Source: a virus
Strand: one strand, 5' to 3'
DNA length: 64,000 nucleotides
IMG/VR virus record: IMGVR_UViG_3300023174_000152
Location: 1 to 64,000 of that record
The notes under the pieces were generated by a model. The model did no database searches. It was not told where the DNA came from and saw only the letters and a program-made list of their open reading frames with translations. Each line of letters opens with the position of its first letter. The stretch's first letter is position 1. The position numbers and the translations under genes were made by a program. Below, piece after piece: positions 33,213 to 41,667 of this stretch.

Positions 33213-34599
33213 AATAACCGCATTGAGTCCACCACTCAACCATTTCAGGAAAAACTTTTAGAAATCTTGTACCTCTACGTTGATCGTGTTCATTAAAGAA
33301 TCTATAAAAATCTGCTTGTTGTCTGCGTACATAGTCTGGATCTAGTTTGGCACCATCACGCATCCAAGCTATGTCTCTGTCAAGCCTACTGAGTTCATAG
33401 TCTTTGAATCCTTTGAATCTTTTTTCTTCGGTCTCGATATTTTTTAACATCCATGCCCAGGTTTTTTCTAGTTCGTCGGCATAGCTCTCAGGTAACAGTT
33501 GCATACTTTGCCATGTTGGTGTGCGTAACACAGGAGTATCAAACCATACACGTTGATAGGTCTTTGAATATATCTGTCTTAGCCCCAGTATAGCTACCAT
33601 GAGATCACCAAAACTGGTCACTGATAGGTTATTCATCGTGATAATAAAAGTGATAGAACTGCGACTGGGTACCTCTGTTAGGAACTGGTTTACTCTATCC
33701 CATAGCAATCTAAAATCAAGTCCGTTGCGAATGTATTCGGCCTTGTCCATCCAGGCATCAAGACTCACATATTGCATGAAGTGTTCGACTTTTTCACCCT
33801 CACACAGCATCTTGACATAACCCAAATATCGTTGCCAAAGTTTTTCTTCCACTGAGAAGTTGCTTGTAACATTGAGATGTAATCGAGGATTGTGATTAGT
33901 CAGCACATAATCAAACACACGGTAGGTGTTTTTATCCATCATTGGTTCACCACCAGTCATACGGAAGTGTTCTAGTTCTGGATAGAGCCGAGGCCACCAA
34001 CTCCAAAAAGCGTCAAGGTATGGATTATCATCTCGGGCAGGTATAGGCCTACGCTCACCAACAAAATACTCAGGGGCATTGTGAGGTACACTAGTAGGGA
34101 AAGCGCCGAAAGTCTCGGCTTCTTGCATCCATGAACTACTAAACTGTGGACTACAGTAACTACATTTAAGATTGCAAGCATTACTAAAATTAACTTCAAC
34201 GTAACTGGGTAAAACATCTTCATCTCCTGTAGAGTTTACAATGCTATCAAAATCCTTGGCGGCCCATGGCTCGCCTGATCTATAATGTCTATCGCTGAGC
34301 TTGCCATTGTCTTCCATGGTCCAACAATAACTGCATTCACTGGGTCTTGTTCCTGTCAGCATGAGTCGGCGCTGTTCTTTCTTGTGTTCAGTGTTATGAA
34401 TGCCCGACGGGGATCTCTGGATATCTTCGATGCGTATTTTATGCAGTGGGGGGTGATAGCATGAGTTGGTGTGACCTGTGGTCAGGTGCAAACTTACTTG
34501 TTTCCACTTGGCCAAACACATGCTGGGACTCACCGAATCCAGTTTCTCTTTCATTATCTCAGCGTCACTGAGAAACTTTGATTTGAAATCTGTAGTCAC
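33196..34599 (-). CDS. Radical SAM enzyme 5
   Basis: A 467-residue protein starting with GTG at 34599, which has AAAGG 7 bases upstream and makes the N-terminus align with enzyme 4; a longer TTG start overlaps the SGNH gene and is less likely. Site CNLKCSYC (C142, C146, C149), then MTGGEPMM. N-terminal Cys-rich part: C28 (SMCLAKW), C47 (TNSCYHP), CSYCW near 90. It belongs to the enzyme 4 subgroup by sequence and by its DQRRGxxF end. Confidence 0.82.
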   Translation of the reverse strand: MTTDFKSKFLSDAEIMKEKLDSVSPSMCLAKWKQVSLHLTTGHTNSCYHPPLHKIRIEDIQRSPSGIHNTEHKKEQRRLMLTGTRPSECSYCWTMEDNGKLSDRHYRSGEPWAAKDFDSIVNSTGDEDVLPSYVEVNFSNACNLKCSYCSPQFSSSWMQEAETFGAFPTSVPHNAPEYFVGERRPIPARDDNPYLDAFWSWWPRLYPELEHFRMTGGEPMMDKNTYRVFDYVLTNHNPRLHLNVTSNFSVEEKLWQRYLGYVKMLCEGEKVEHFMQYVSLDAWMDKAEYIRNGLDFRLLWDRVNQFLTEVPSRSSITFIITMNNLSVTSFGDLMVAILGLRQIYSKTYQRVWFDTPVLRTPTWQSMQLLPESYADELEKTWAWMLKNIETEEKRFKGFKDYELSRLDRDIAWMRDGAKLDPDYVRRQQADFYRFFNEHDQRRGTRFLKVFPEMVEWWTQCGYYANHS

Positions 34600-34612
34600 T
34601 TCGTCGCCTTTG

Positions 34613-35185
34613 TTATTTGCCAACTTGATCTCCCAAATAATCAAATAGTTTTATCATTCCTTCTTTGTTAAGATGGCCATCAGGTAACCTGTCTAAAGGT
34701 CTTATATAGGGATAATGTATAGTTGATTTAACATTTCTTTGTTCCCAAGAAAAAGCAATCACCTCTTTGTTTTGTTCTAGCAAAAATGTTATTAAACAAT
34801 CAACTAGCATGTCGCTGAGTTGATCACAATAAGGATGCCCAAATACTGTATAAAAATATTTGTAAACTTCTAAATGTGCCTTGTCGAGTTCTTCTGGAGT
34901 TAAATCAAATCCTTTTCCATGAGATCCTGCAAAGAAGTCAAGATCCTGATCATTGTATTTGATACCAAATCGAGAACTGAATGTAAACCCTAGAACAAAA
35001 ACGTCATGCTCTGAAAAGTTTTGATACGCATCAAATACTATTGCTAGATTGCTTTTTCCTGGGCGAGATTTATCTTTGACATTATACCCACCGATGGTTT
35101 GATATAAACTACCTAAAGATTGATCTCGGGGCAAACCTTGACCGTATGTCATACTACATCCGTCAAGATAAAGTTTTTTTACCAT
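34613..35185 (-). CDS. SGNH-hydrolase-like protein
   Basis: A 190-residue protein with the first block LDGCSMTYGQG (S11 at the nucleophile position) and the last block DGHLNKEG (D169, H171) of SGNH/GDSL esterases. Members remove or add acyl groups on sugars and lipids, or act as acetyltransferases. In phages, very similar LDGCS-type proteins occur next to glycan genes. The middle oxyanion residues (G and N) are not obvious. It is coupled to the GT2-like gene upstream by a 7-base overlap. Confidence 0.75.
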   Translation of the reverse strand: MVKKLYLDGCSMTYGQGLPRDQSLGSLYQTIGGYNVKDKSRPGKSNLAIVFDAYQNFSEHDVFVLGFTFSSRFGIKYNDQDLDFFAGSHGKGFDLTPEELDKAHLEVYKYFYTVFGHPYCDQLSDMLVDCLITFLLEQNKEVIAFSWEQRNVKSTIHYPYIRPLDRLPDGHLNKEGMIKLFDYLGDQVGK

Positions 35186-36108
35186 CCTTCTTGACTCCGT
35201 ATAACATCAATCTCTCTGGTCATTACGCCGCGGTTATGCCAGTTTGATCTGTAATGATCTTTGAAGAATGCACTTTGAAACGGAGGCATAAACGCCATTG
35301 GTAATCCTAGCTGTGTGAGCAAAGGTTCATGATACTGATCAATGAGTTCAGCTGGTGCCCTGGGTGCTGCCACGGCTTCCCAGATATTTTTTAAACAGTC
35401 AAAGTTCTGCACTTCTCTGTGGTCCCATTCGCTGAGCATGGTCATGAATGTGCCTTGCCGTGCACCGGCTATGGCCCAGAATCCATTTTCTACATCGCAT
35501 CCCACGTTGTGCCAGATACTGAGATGATCGAAGTTGCGTTTGTGTACACGATCTTTAAATTCTGCCACTGTGGGTTTCTTGCCACGATCTAGACACATCT
35601 TTACACCTTCACGGAACCCTGCTCGCCAGGCCTGGAACGGCGAACCATTGGGATAGGTTGTTGAGTAACAATCATACATGGGCCAATACAGTGGATCAAA
35701 GCAAAACTCTACTTCGGTTTCTGTACGACCGTCGGTATTTTCGTGTGTTTTCATACGCCACACAAACTCGCGTGTCCAAGAACTCAATCCGCCATTACCA
35801 TACATCAGGCCATTGACATGATTTCGAGCTCGCCAACGATACACCGCCTGCTCCCATTCTTCGTTGGGATATTCTAATGTAAGGTTGAAAAACTTTTCAT
35901 CAGGTAAGTTGTCACCGTCGATGAGTATAAAGCGTTCTGTGTCACTGGCATCAGCCGCGGCTTTGTGTGCGGCGTCTGATCCTTTGACTCCATCTACCCG
36001 TTTGGCCCAAGGCACCATGTTTTTGATTCGCACCCAGAACTCTTCTTTCTGTGGCTCATCGTAGCTCAAATAAATGCAATCTAAATCTGCTATGTCAATC
36101 TGATTCAT
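35179..36108 (-). CDS. GT2-like glycosyltransferase-like protein
   Basis: A 309-residue protein. IADLDCIYLSYDEPQ, VKGSDAAHKAAADAS and FILIDGDNLPD (D64-G-D66) give the layout of a GT-A family 2 glycosyltransferase with its DxD metal site. VKGSDAAHKAAADAS is close to VNGRAAAYHAAAEAS in the three-module protein at 18628, so the two share a domain. It overlaps the 114-residue gene by 14 bases. Confidence 0.6.
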   Translation of the reverse strand: MNQIDIADLDCIYLSYDEPQKEEFWVRIKNMVPWAKRVDGVKGSDAAHKAAADASDTERFILIDGDNLPDEKFFNLTLEYPNEEWEQAVYRWRARNHVNGLMYGNGGLSSWTREFVWRMKTHENTDGRTETEVEFCFDPLYWPMYDCYSTTYPNGSPFQAWRAGFREGVKMCLDRGKKPTVAEFKDRVHKRNFDHLSIWHNVGCDVENGFWAIAGARQGTFMTMLSEWDHREVQNFDCLKNIWEAVAAPRAPAELIDQYHEPLLTQLGLPMAFMPPFQSAFFKDHYRSNWHNRGVMTREIDVIRSQEGW

Positions 36109-36439
36109 ATGTTGTTTTTACTTCCCAATGTTGTTTGTTTTCTGCGTTGTTGTCAACAACGATAGTGATATCTTTAGGATGGCAAGGTGTTCCTTGGTCC
36201 GCAGGAGCCAGCTTCCAACTGGCAGGGTGATTTAACTTTACTATTTTGCCATCTTTGATTCGGATATCAAATCGTTGTTGGTCGAATGTCAATCGATCAA
36301 TCACTATAAACGTGCCAGGTAAATCTTCCATGCTATAGTGCAACACGTTGCCTGACTCATCGTGATACAGTCTAAACTCTTGCTTGACTTCTGGTTGTTC
36401 CCAGTTGTGTGCGTTAGCGGCCTGCCAAAAGGCGTCCAT
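36095..36439 (-). CDS. Small conserved-looking phage protein
   Basis: A 114-residue protein of unknown function. It has a strand-rich sequence (YHDESGNVLHYSMEDLPGTFIVI, RFDIRIKDGKIVKLNHPASW) with a DNNAENKQHWEVKT C-terminus. Proteins of this size and style accompany phage glycosyltransferase-like genes. Its end overlaps the gene at 35179, and its start lies within the end of the gene at 36414 (26-base overlap), which indicates tight coupling. Confidence 0.6.
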   Translation of the reverse strand: MDAFWQAANAHNWEQPEVKQEFRLYHDESGNVLHYSMEDLPGTFIVIDRLTFDQQRFDIRIKDGKIVKLNHPASWKLAPADQGTPCHPKDITIVVDNNAENKQHWEVKTTYESD

Positions 36440-37244
36440 AGTGTTCCTCTAAATCTTGGGCAAATGATTTGTGATGATAGTGTACAATGCCCTGTTGCTC
36501 CACTGTGTTGATGCGAAGACGTCCTTCTATCAACTCCCAAACCATTTCTGCTGTCCACGGTCTGGCATCGGTTTTTAAAAAGTTTACAGCTGGTTTCATG
36601 TGTGTCATAGCGGGCCAGGTATAGGGTAATGTAACTCTTTCGACCCCCATGTACTTGGCTGCCATGGCATAGATCATGTCTGTGTTGGCAGATATCGAAT
36701 CACAATATTTCAATGTTTGTCTTGCTGTAGACCACTGTTCAAAAAAACTTCTCACAAGATAAAAAAACTCTGCGGCAGTTTGACTCAGTCTCCAATATGT
36801 CACAGCATTATACACATCAGGCAAATCGTTGTCATCAAACAGTCTGCGATACACTCTACATTCGCTGGTCTCATTGAGATAGTTTTTTATCCCACGGCTG
36901 ATTACAACATCTCTATGTTCGAACCAAGACCACCAATGATCTATGTTTTCAACTATCACAGTATCGGCTTCCAGTTTGATAGTTTCTCGGAAAGGTGAAG
37001 CATGAAATGCTTGCCAATCGTTGCTGAGTTTCCAGGTGCCGTTGGGATCTTGATCTCCGTAAGGAAAAGATCTAACAATATCAAACACCGGATCATGTTC
37101 GTCGGCGTCCGTGACCAAACATATCTTGCAGTCGGGCATCCACCAACGTAGACTTTTGGCCAAAGCTCTAGCGCAGGCCACGTAATCATCCTGTCCGTTG
37201 TTTGACGCTAAGATCAGATAGCCACGTTCAAATTCTACTGCCAC
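36414..37244 (-). CDS. GT-A-like glycosyltransferase, member 1
   Basis: A 276-residue protein starting with GTG, with a GGGG tract 7 bases upstream. It has an N-terminal Rossmann-like strand (RGYLILASNNG), KICLVTD at 40-46 and a short ETIKLEADTVIVEN motif with E92-A-D94 in the DxD position. It matches member 2 at 37228 in order and spacing (SPFRETIKLEAD vs SPYNETIVLDTD), so they are paralogues. It probably transfers a sugar from a nucleotide sugar. Confidence 0.65.
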   Translation of the reverse strand: MAVEFERGYLILASNNGQDDYVACARALAKSLRWWMPDCKICLVTDADEHDPVFDIVRSFPYGDQDPNGTWKLSNDWQAFHASPFRETIKLEADTVIVENIDHWWSWFEHRDVVISRGIKNYLNETSECRVYRRLFDDNDLPDVYNAVTYWRLSQTAAEFFYLVRSFFEQWSTARQTLKYCDSISANTDMIYAMAAKYMGVERVTLPYTWPAMTHMKPAVNFLKTDARPWTAEMVWELIEGRLRINTVEQQGIVHYHHKSFAQDLEEHYGRLLAGR

Positions 37245-38049
37245 AGATTTTCCCCAAGTCAGGTTTGTTCATTACATGAAGATCGCAATCACGCAAGATC
37301 ATTCTAAAGTGCTTGGCATGATTGTCGACCATGCGCACATAGTTGAGTTGGAACACATCTTCTTCTAGTTGATTTAAATACACGTCATAAAAACTAGTAA
37401 ACAAAGGCCAAGGTATGTTTGGCACAGCGTTGGGCAAATGTCCATGAACTGTGTTAAGTGCTATGCTGATTGCATAGTCATTGCGATAAGGCTCTTGACT
37501 GAACTTATAGAGCCGACTGTAGTGATACCAGTTATCTTCGATCATGTTCATCATATCAAACACAGATTCGGACAATCTTGTGCGGCGGAAATATAGCACA
37601 GTGGCCCACCACATAGGAAACTCAGTTTCTCCAAATCTTGTATCTCTAGCAAAGTTTCTGCGATCAGTGACATCTAACACATCTCTGTGGCAAAGCAAAT
37701 CCTGCCCGCAATCAAATAAAACTTTTAATCGATCACAAGAAACAATGTAATCTGTGTCTAGCACTATGGTTTCATTGTATGGTGATACATCAAATGCACG
37801 ACAGCGTCCTCGATTAAACCATGTGGCCGACGAGTCAGCATTCATGTGGTCAAACTTGCGTGTGCCACCTGATTTACTCTCACGTATGATCACTTGATCA
37901 AACATGGATGTATCGTTGGGTGCTTGATCAGTGACCAAGGTAACTGGCAGCCCAAGATGCCTGGTGATACGAGGTGCAGACCACTGAGCTTGACTCACGT
38001 AATCTACCTTGTCATTGTTAAAGGCAAATAAAACAGCGCCACGTGTCAT
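37228..38049 (-). CDS. GT-A-like glycosyltransferase, member 2
   Basis: A 273-residue protein with LPVTLVTD at 34-41 and ETIVLDTDYIV, where DTD (98-100) is the metal and nucleotide-sugar site. It is paralogous to member 1 (17-base overlap). No membrane anchor or signal peptide, so it acts in the cytosol. It is coupled to the 101-residue gene upstream (ATGA). Confidence 0.68.
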   Translation of the reverse strand: MTRGAVLFAFNNDKVDYVSQAQWSAPRITRHLGLPVTLVTDQAPNDTSMFDQVIIRESKSGGTRKFDHMNADSSATWFNRGRCRAFDVSPYNETIVLDTDYIVSCDRLKVLFDCGQDLLCHRDVLDVTDRRNFARDTRFGETEFPMWWATVLYFRRTRLSESVFDMMNMIEDNWYHYSRLYKFSQEPYRNDYAISIALNTVHGHLPNAVPNIPWPLFTSFYDVYLNQLEEDVFQLNYVRMVDNHAKHFRMILRDCDLHVMNKPDLGKICGSRI

Positions 38050-38351
38050 CTATTTTTGCTCAACGTTTCTAACTCTATCATCCAAGCAGTGAGTTGTTCT
38101 TGCCAGCGATCATGCGCTAGATGTTGTAATTCTAATACATTGATTTTTACTGGTGTGTCATACATGTCTAACAAGACAGCATCTTCTGTGGGGCAGGATT
38201 GCAATAAAGCCAATAGTTCTGGCCCGGCACACCACATGCCGCCGCCGTGGGCAAAGGTCATTTTGCTTTGGTATTTTTCTTTGAGCAGTTTTTTCTGCGT
38301 GGCGTGATCAAATCGGCTTTTGATCTCTTGTGTTAGTTTTTCTGTGTCCAT
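38046..38351 (-). CDS. Hypothetical phage protein
   Basis: A 101-residue protein. The second ATG (38351), 8 bases after GGAG, is preferred to one at 38357. KMTFAHGGGMWCAGPELLALL and VLLDMYDTPVKINVLEL resemble a small phage family with a F-A-H-x-G-G-M-F/W pattern whose role is unknown. It is the first gene of the long minus-strand enzyme operon and sits just after a promoter. Confidence 0.65.
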   Translation of the reverse strand: MDTEKLTQEIKSRFDHATQKKLLKEKYQSKMTFAHGGGMWCAGPELLALLQSCPTEDAVLLDMYDTPVKINVLELQHLAHDRWQEQLTAWMIELETLSKNR

Positions 38352-38362
38352 GGTCATACTCC

Positions 38363-38391
38363 ATTATAACAGAGTATGTACCAAAAGTAAA
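38363..38391 (-). promoter_or_regulatory. Sigma70-type promoter for the minus-strand enzyme operon
   Basis: On the minus strand: TTTACT (38391-38386), 17 bp, TATAAT (38368-38363). The predicted start at about 38356 lies at the first ATG of the next gene, giving little or no leader. It is the only promoter seen for the operon from 38351 to 23477. Confidence 0.72.
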
Positions 38392-38407
38392 GGGCCCGGA
38401 GGCCCTT
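38390..38407 (-). terminator. Hairpin after the tail-fibre genes
   Basis: AAGGGCC (38390-38396) pairs with GGCCCTT (38401-38407), loop CGGA on the plus strand. On the minus strand it is followed by TTTACTTTT, an imperfect T tract. It is placed 22 bases after the last fibre-like gene; reading plus, it is followed by TTTTTG and could end plus transcription too. Confidence 0.7.
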
Positions 38408-38428
38408 TTTGTTTGCCAATATTACCTA

Positions 38429-39400
38429 TTATGCATTCGAACCTGACATCGTTGGAGTTCCCCAACTTGTAGTAGTCAAGTTTGTAGTTTCGCTTGGGAT
38501 AAGAGTCATTGTAGAAGTCAGTGTACCATCAACTGTGGTTAAGCCACCTGATTTGGCTACAGTTGTGTACACAGTGATTACAGAACCTGTATCAGCATTT
38601 GAGCCTTGGGTACCATTTGATTTGACGTTAATAGTTATACTGTTGCCTTCATAACCATAGTAAGAACTGGATGACTGAGTAAACACTTGTACGTTGGCCG
38701 TGGTAAGATCATAATAACCTGTAGTTGAAGCTATAGTTGGCGAACCAGAACCACCGGTTTTGTTTGTTCCTGTAAAGCTACCACCGGCGATTGTTGCTGT
38801 ACCCGAGCCACCTGTGATAGTGATCGTTCCAACTGCTGTACACAAATCGGTAATGGCAGTGTTCTGTGAGTTTACGCTACCACCTGTACGGCTGTAACTC
38901 AATGTAACGCGGCCACCTGCATTAAAGAAATAACGTGCGGCATCGCCTGATGAAAAAGTAATAGTTTGAGTAAATATCGTGCTCGAAGTCCAACCAGTTG
39001 TTCGACTTACCGCACCACCTGTGGTAATCGATGTCCCTGATGACACACAGTTTAATCTGTTGTTGTAGATTGACGTGATGTTGGTTGACAACGCGGCATA
39101 GGCTGAAATGGTATCTCCAGCCACTGGACTGGAAATAGGAGTGATTGTGGTACTTTGATGCGTGGCTGCTGAAGAAATACGAGCCAACATTGTTGACCAT
39201 TGTGTTGCTGTAACTGTCTGGCCTACTGTGACTGCACTCAATACCGGAAGAGTGGTCTGACCATATCCTTTGTCACCGTTGCCAATGCCCCACACGGTGT
39301 TTACGTTTGCGACGTTGTTGTCACCTGTGCCAGAAGCATTGCCTGTGGCAAAAATGTTATAGTCGTCGTCTAATATTACTGAACCGGTTGAATAGGTCAT
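38429..39400 (-). CDS. Tail-fibre-like virion protein
   Basis: A 323-residue protein rich in Ser, Thr, Gly and Asn with repeated short beta strands (GTITITGGSGTATIAGGSF, SSSYYGYEGNSITINVKS). This is typical of phage fibre or decoration proteins and has no enzyme motif. It starts right after the next fibre gene (AAGGA ribosome site) and is the last gene of the tail module. A receptor-binding role is likely from position and composition only. Confidence 0.6.
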   Translation of the reverse strand: MTYSTGSVILDDDYNIFATGNASGTGDNNVANVNTVWGIGNGDKGYGQTTLPVLSAVTVGQTVTATQWSTMLARISSAATHQSTTITPISSPVAGDTISAYAALSTNITSIYNNRLNCVSSGTSITTGGAVSRTTGWTSSTIFTQTITFSSGDAARYFFNAGGRVTLSYSRTGGSVNSQNTAITDLCTAVGTITITGGSGTATIAGGSFTGTNKTGGSGSPTIASTTGYYDLTTANVQVFTQSSSSYYGYEGNSITINVKSNGTQGSNADTGSVITVYTTVAKSGGLTTVDGTLTSTMTLIPSETTNLTTTSWGTPTMSGSNA

Positions 39401-39410
39401 TGCTTAATCC

Positions 39411-40844
39411 TTAGTTAATGGTCACAATGGCTTCAACGGTTCCTTCATCTTCGGTATTCTTAGATGTAAGGGCACGTCCTATGACATTGAACGCTGTAGC
39501 TTCACCTTGGCGAGCCGCCCTGGCCAACCCGTGTCCTGCGCTAATCAAGCGATCACCTTTGCGAACTCGGCCAACAACCAATACTGGAACACGACCTGTC
39601 ATAGCAACAGGTGGGTGTGTGGCATTGTCGCCGGCTGCACCATTCATGGTGTAAGCTGGTCTAGTACTGATAACTCCAAATACTTCGTCGGTGGCTTCTT
39701 CCATTGCGGCTGTGATTTCTTTCGCTCCGCCTAACATAACAACTGTGCCAGGAGGATATGCGGCATCTGCTTCAAAACGTTCTGCCAAGTCAGCGTATTC
39801 AGCTGATGTTGCTTTGGCAAATATGGTGTTGAAGTAACCACCTGTGCTACCAATGTTGCCAACACCGTTGGCATTGTTATTGATGATACTACCCAGTGAC
39901 ACAGCGGCTGTGCCAAAGTTTACAGAACCACCAGTTGATGAAATGGTTCCGCCAACTGTTAGACCATCTAGGATGGTAACGTTGCTGGTGGCACCGTCGA
40001 TCACGATTGGGGATGTAGTTGATCCACCATCATTGACTTGTATGTAGATGTCGCCGTTTAGTGTTTGATTACGGAAATATACGTCAGTTCCTTGTACAAA
40101 GAATCTGCCGTCTGAATCGCCACCGACATATAAACCAGTGTCATTGAGAACGCTCAAGGTACCGCTGGTTGATGTATTTGTGTCTGAACGCATGAACTGA
40201 CTGGATGTCAATCCATCAACTGTGTCAGCATTGGTAGCTGTACCGTTGAATACTGCACCAGCCACTGTGGTGCTCATGTTTAGACCAGGACCTATTGTGG
40301 GGAATCCTGACAGTGCGGCAGCTGGAGTGAATGTAGCGTCTTTAGAGAATATAGAAACGATAGTGTTGTTGACAAACATTTTGACAACAACGTGATCGGC
40401 ACCTGGTGATGAGTCAGTTACCGTGTCAACGATGGCACCGGACGTACCTGTGCCTGCTGTAAATGCAGGACCAACCAGGATGAATCCTGAACCATTATAA
40501 ACTTTGAGCTGTGCGTTGACTGTGTCAAACCATAGATCACCGGTGACATTAGATGTTGGAGTAGTTGCACTGGCTGTGGTTGATGAAATGACCTTGAACT
40601 GTGTACCGTTGTACACTTTCATCTGTCCATTGGTCTTATCCCACCAAAGCTGGCCAATCAATGGATCGCCAGGCGCTGTGGTATTGCTACTGTTTTCCAG
40701 TAAGTGGATGAAGTTTTCATCCAAGAATTCACCGTAACCAGCATAGTTTTTGCCCACCAGGGTCATGCTGGAATCAGTGTTAATAGTACCGTCCGCGATT
40801 ACCGCAAAAATAGTACCATCAGTTAGGTTGATTGTATATGCCAT
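39411..40844 (-). CDS. Tail fibre with conserved C-terminal assembly domain
   Basis: A 477-residue protein. The N-terminal half has repeats of the form IGQLWWDKTNGQMKVYNGTQF and LWFDTVNAQLKVYNGSGF (twice, about 57 residues apart). The C-terminal 130 residues (DLAERFEADAAYPPGTVVML, VFGVISTRPAYTMN, PVAMTGRVPVLVVGRVRKGD) match the ending common to tail fibres of T4-like phages from aquatic bacteria. Such a domain may act as an intramolecular folding domain. It is preceded by two CATAAATA boxes. Confidence 0.82.
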   Translation of the reverse strand: MAYTINLTDGTIFAVIADGTINTDSSMTLVGKNYAGYGEFLDENFIHLLENSSNTTAPGDPLIGQLWWDKTNGQMKVYNGTQFKVISSTTASATTPTSNVTGDLWFDTVNAQLKVYNGSGFILVGPAFTAGTGTSGAIVDTVTDSSPGADHVVVKMFVNNTIVSIFSKDATFTPAAALSGFPTIGPGLNMSTTVAGAVFNGTATNADTVDGLTSSQFMRSDTNTSTSGTLSVLNDTGLYVGGDSDGRFFVQGTDVYFRNQTLNGDIYIQVNDGGSTTSPIVIDGATSNVTILDGLTVGGTISSTGGSVNFGTAAVSLGSIINNNANGVGNIGSTGGYFNTIFAKATSAEYADLAERFEADAAYPPGTVVMLGGAKEITAAMEEATDEVFGVISTRPAYTMNGAAGDNATHPPVAMTGRVPVLVVGRVRKGDRLISAGHGLARAARQGEATAFNVIGRALTSKNTEDEGTVEAIVTIN

Positions 40845-40866
40845 CTGTTCTACTCCGCTTTAGAGA

Positions 40867-40874
40867 TATTTATG
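40867..40874 (-). promoter_or_regulatory. Late-promoter-like box CATAAATA
   Basis: CATAAATA read on the minus strand, 22 bases before the fibre gene start at 40844. Compare TATAAATA, the T4 late promoter core. A second copy is at 40892-40899, in a 33-base stretch that repeats ATAAATAT with 25-base spacing. Confidence 0.5.
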
Positions 40875-40891
40875 ATATCTTAATATATCCA

Positions 40892-40899
40892 TATTTATG
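40892..40899 (-). promoter_or_regulatory. Late-promoter-like box CATAAATA, second copy
   Basis: CATAAATA on the minus strand, 47 bases before the fibre start and overlapping the stop of the upstream gene. Same motif and orientation as the copy at 40867. Confidence 0.45.
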
Positions 40900-41497
40900 T
40901 GCTACTTAGATTAGTCAGTGTTTGGATACGCACTGTGTAATCTATCTGGATCTGACGGTTCAAGCTCTTTTGCACAGGGTGAAAAATCACGTGTGTAATC
41001 AAGCGCAGATCCGTCGGGCTCCCGTTCCAAGTTTTTAAACCCAACTCATCAAACACATACTCACCGTTAAAGTTGGTTGAGTTATCAAATGCTTGCTGTC
41101 CTGCAGGCTCACCATAGTCCAGCAAACAACTGACCAGGATATCTGTATACACAGTTCCTGTGGTGTGTAAAACTGTAAGATTGTTTCTGCTAGGGTCGGT
41201 ATTGGCCGCAGAATTATCATCTACTACTTTGGCGTAAGTAGGATTGTAAAGGTCTGCATTCTGACCCGTGGTGTTGGGCGGAAGATAAGTGATCACTCCA
41301 GTGGGATCCACTGAGCTGCCGCCATTGCCAAATGCCATGAGATATATCTGTCCAATGCGCTTGTTGGCCAAACTGTTGGCCATGCTCACCGAAATGTTCT
41401 CATAGTGTATAGCGTTCTTTTTGTCCACAAACACTTCTTGGGTGTTTGGGTCAAATATCTTGACAAAACCTTCGATTTTTACTGGTACTTGCATCAT
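40895..41497 (-). CDS. Virion-associated protein
   Basis: A 200-residue protein. The N-terminus VKIEGFVKIFDPNTQEVFVD is followed by KKNAIHYENISVSMANSLAN, a motif found in small tail-associated proteins of T4-like phages. The C-terminal part is beta-rich (RLITHVIFHP, IQIDYTVRIQ). It is tied by ATGA to the 57-residue gene, whose C-terminus repeats the same FDPNT motif. A likely position is the baseplate or a fibre attachment; no enzyme motif. Confidence 0.65.
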   Translation of the reverse strand: MMQVPVKIEGFVKIFDPNTQEVFVDKKNAIHYENISVSMANSLANKRIGQIYLMAFGNGGSSVDPTGVITYLPPNTTGQNADLYNPTYAKVVDDNSAANTDPSRNNLTVLHTTGTVYTDILVSCLLDYGEPAGQQAFDNSTNFNGEYVFDELGLKTWNGSPTDLRLITHVIFHPVQKSLNRQIQIDYTVRIQTLTNLSST

Positions 41498-41667
41498 GCT
41501 CGTGTCTCCACAATCACTTCTTTGGTGTTAGGATCGAAGATTTTCACGTGACCCATCACAGCGAAACCAGCCCGTTCATTGGGCTTGGTCTGTGGCTTTT
41601 TTTGCACTGGATCAACTTTGGGTTCTTGTACGGATTTATCGTTCATAGAACTATTTAGCTCGTGCAT
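41494..41667 (-). CDS. Short protein repeating the N-terminus of its neighbour
   Basis: A 57-residue ORF whose ATG overlaps the stop of the 4854-residue gene by one base (TAATG). A good ribosome site (GGAAGGG) precedes it. A low-complexity Lys/Pro/Gln stretch is followed by MGHVKIFDPNTKEVIVETRA, nearly identical to the start of the next protein (EGFVKIFDPNTQEVFVDKKN). It then stops at an ATGA overlap. Probably a partial duplication or a small assembly partner. It is too short to appear in most gene calls. Confidence 0.65.
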   Translation of the reverse strand: MHELNSSMNDKSVQEPKVDPVQKKPQTKPNERAGFAVMGHVKIFDPNTKEVIVETRA

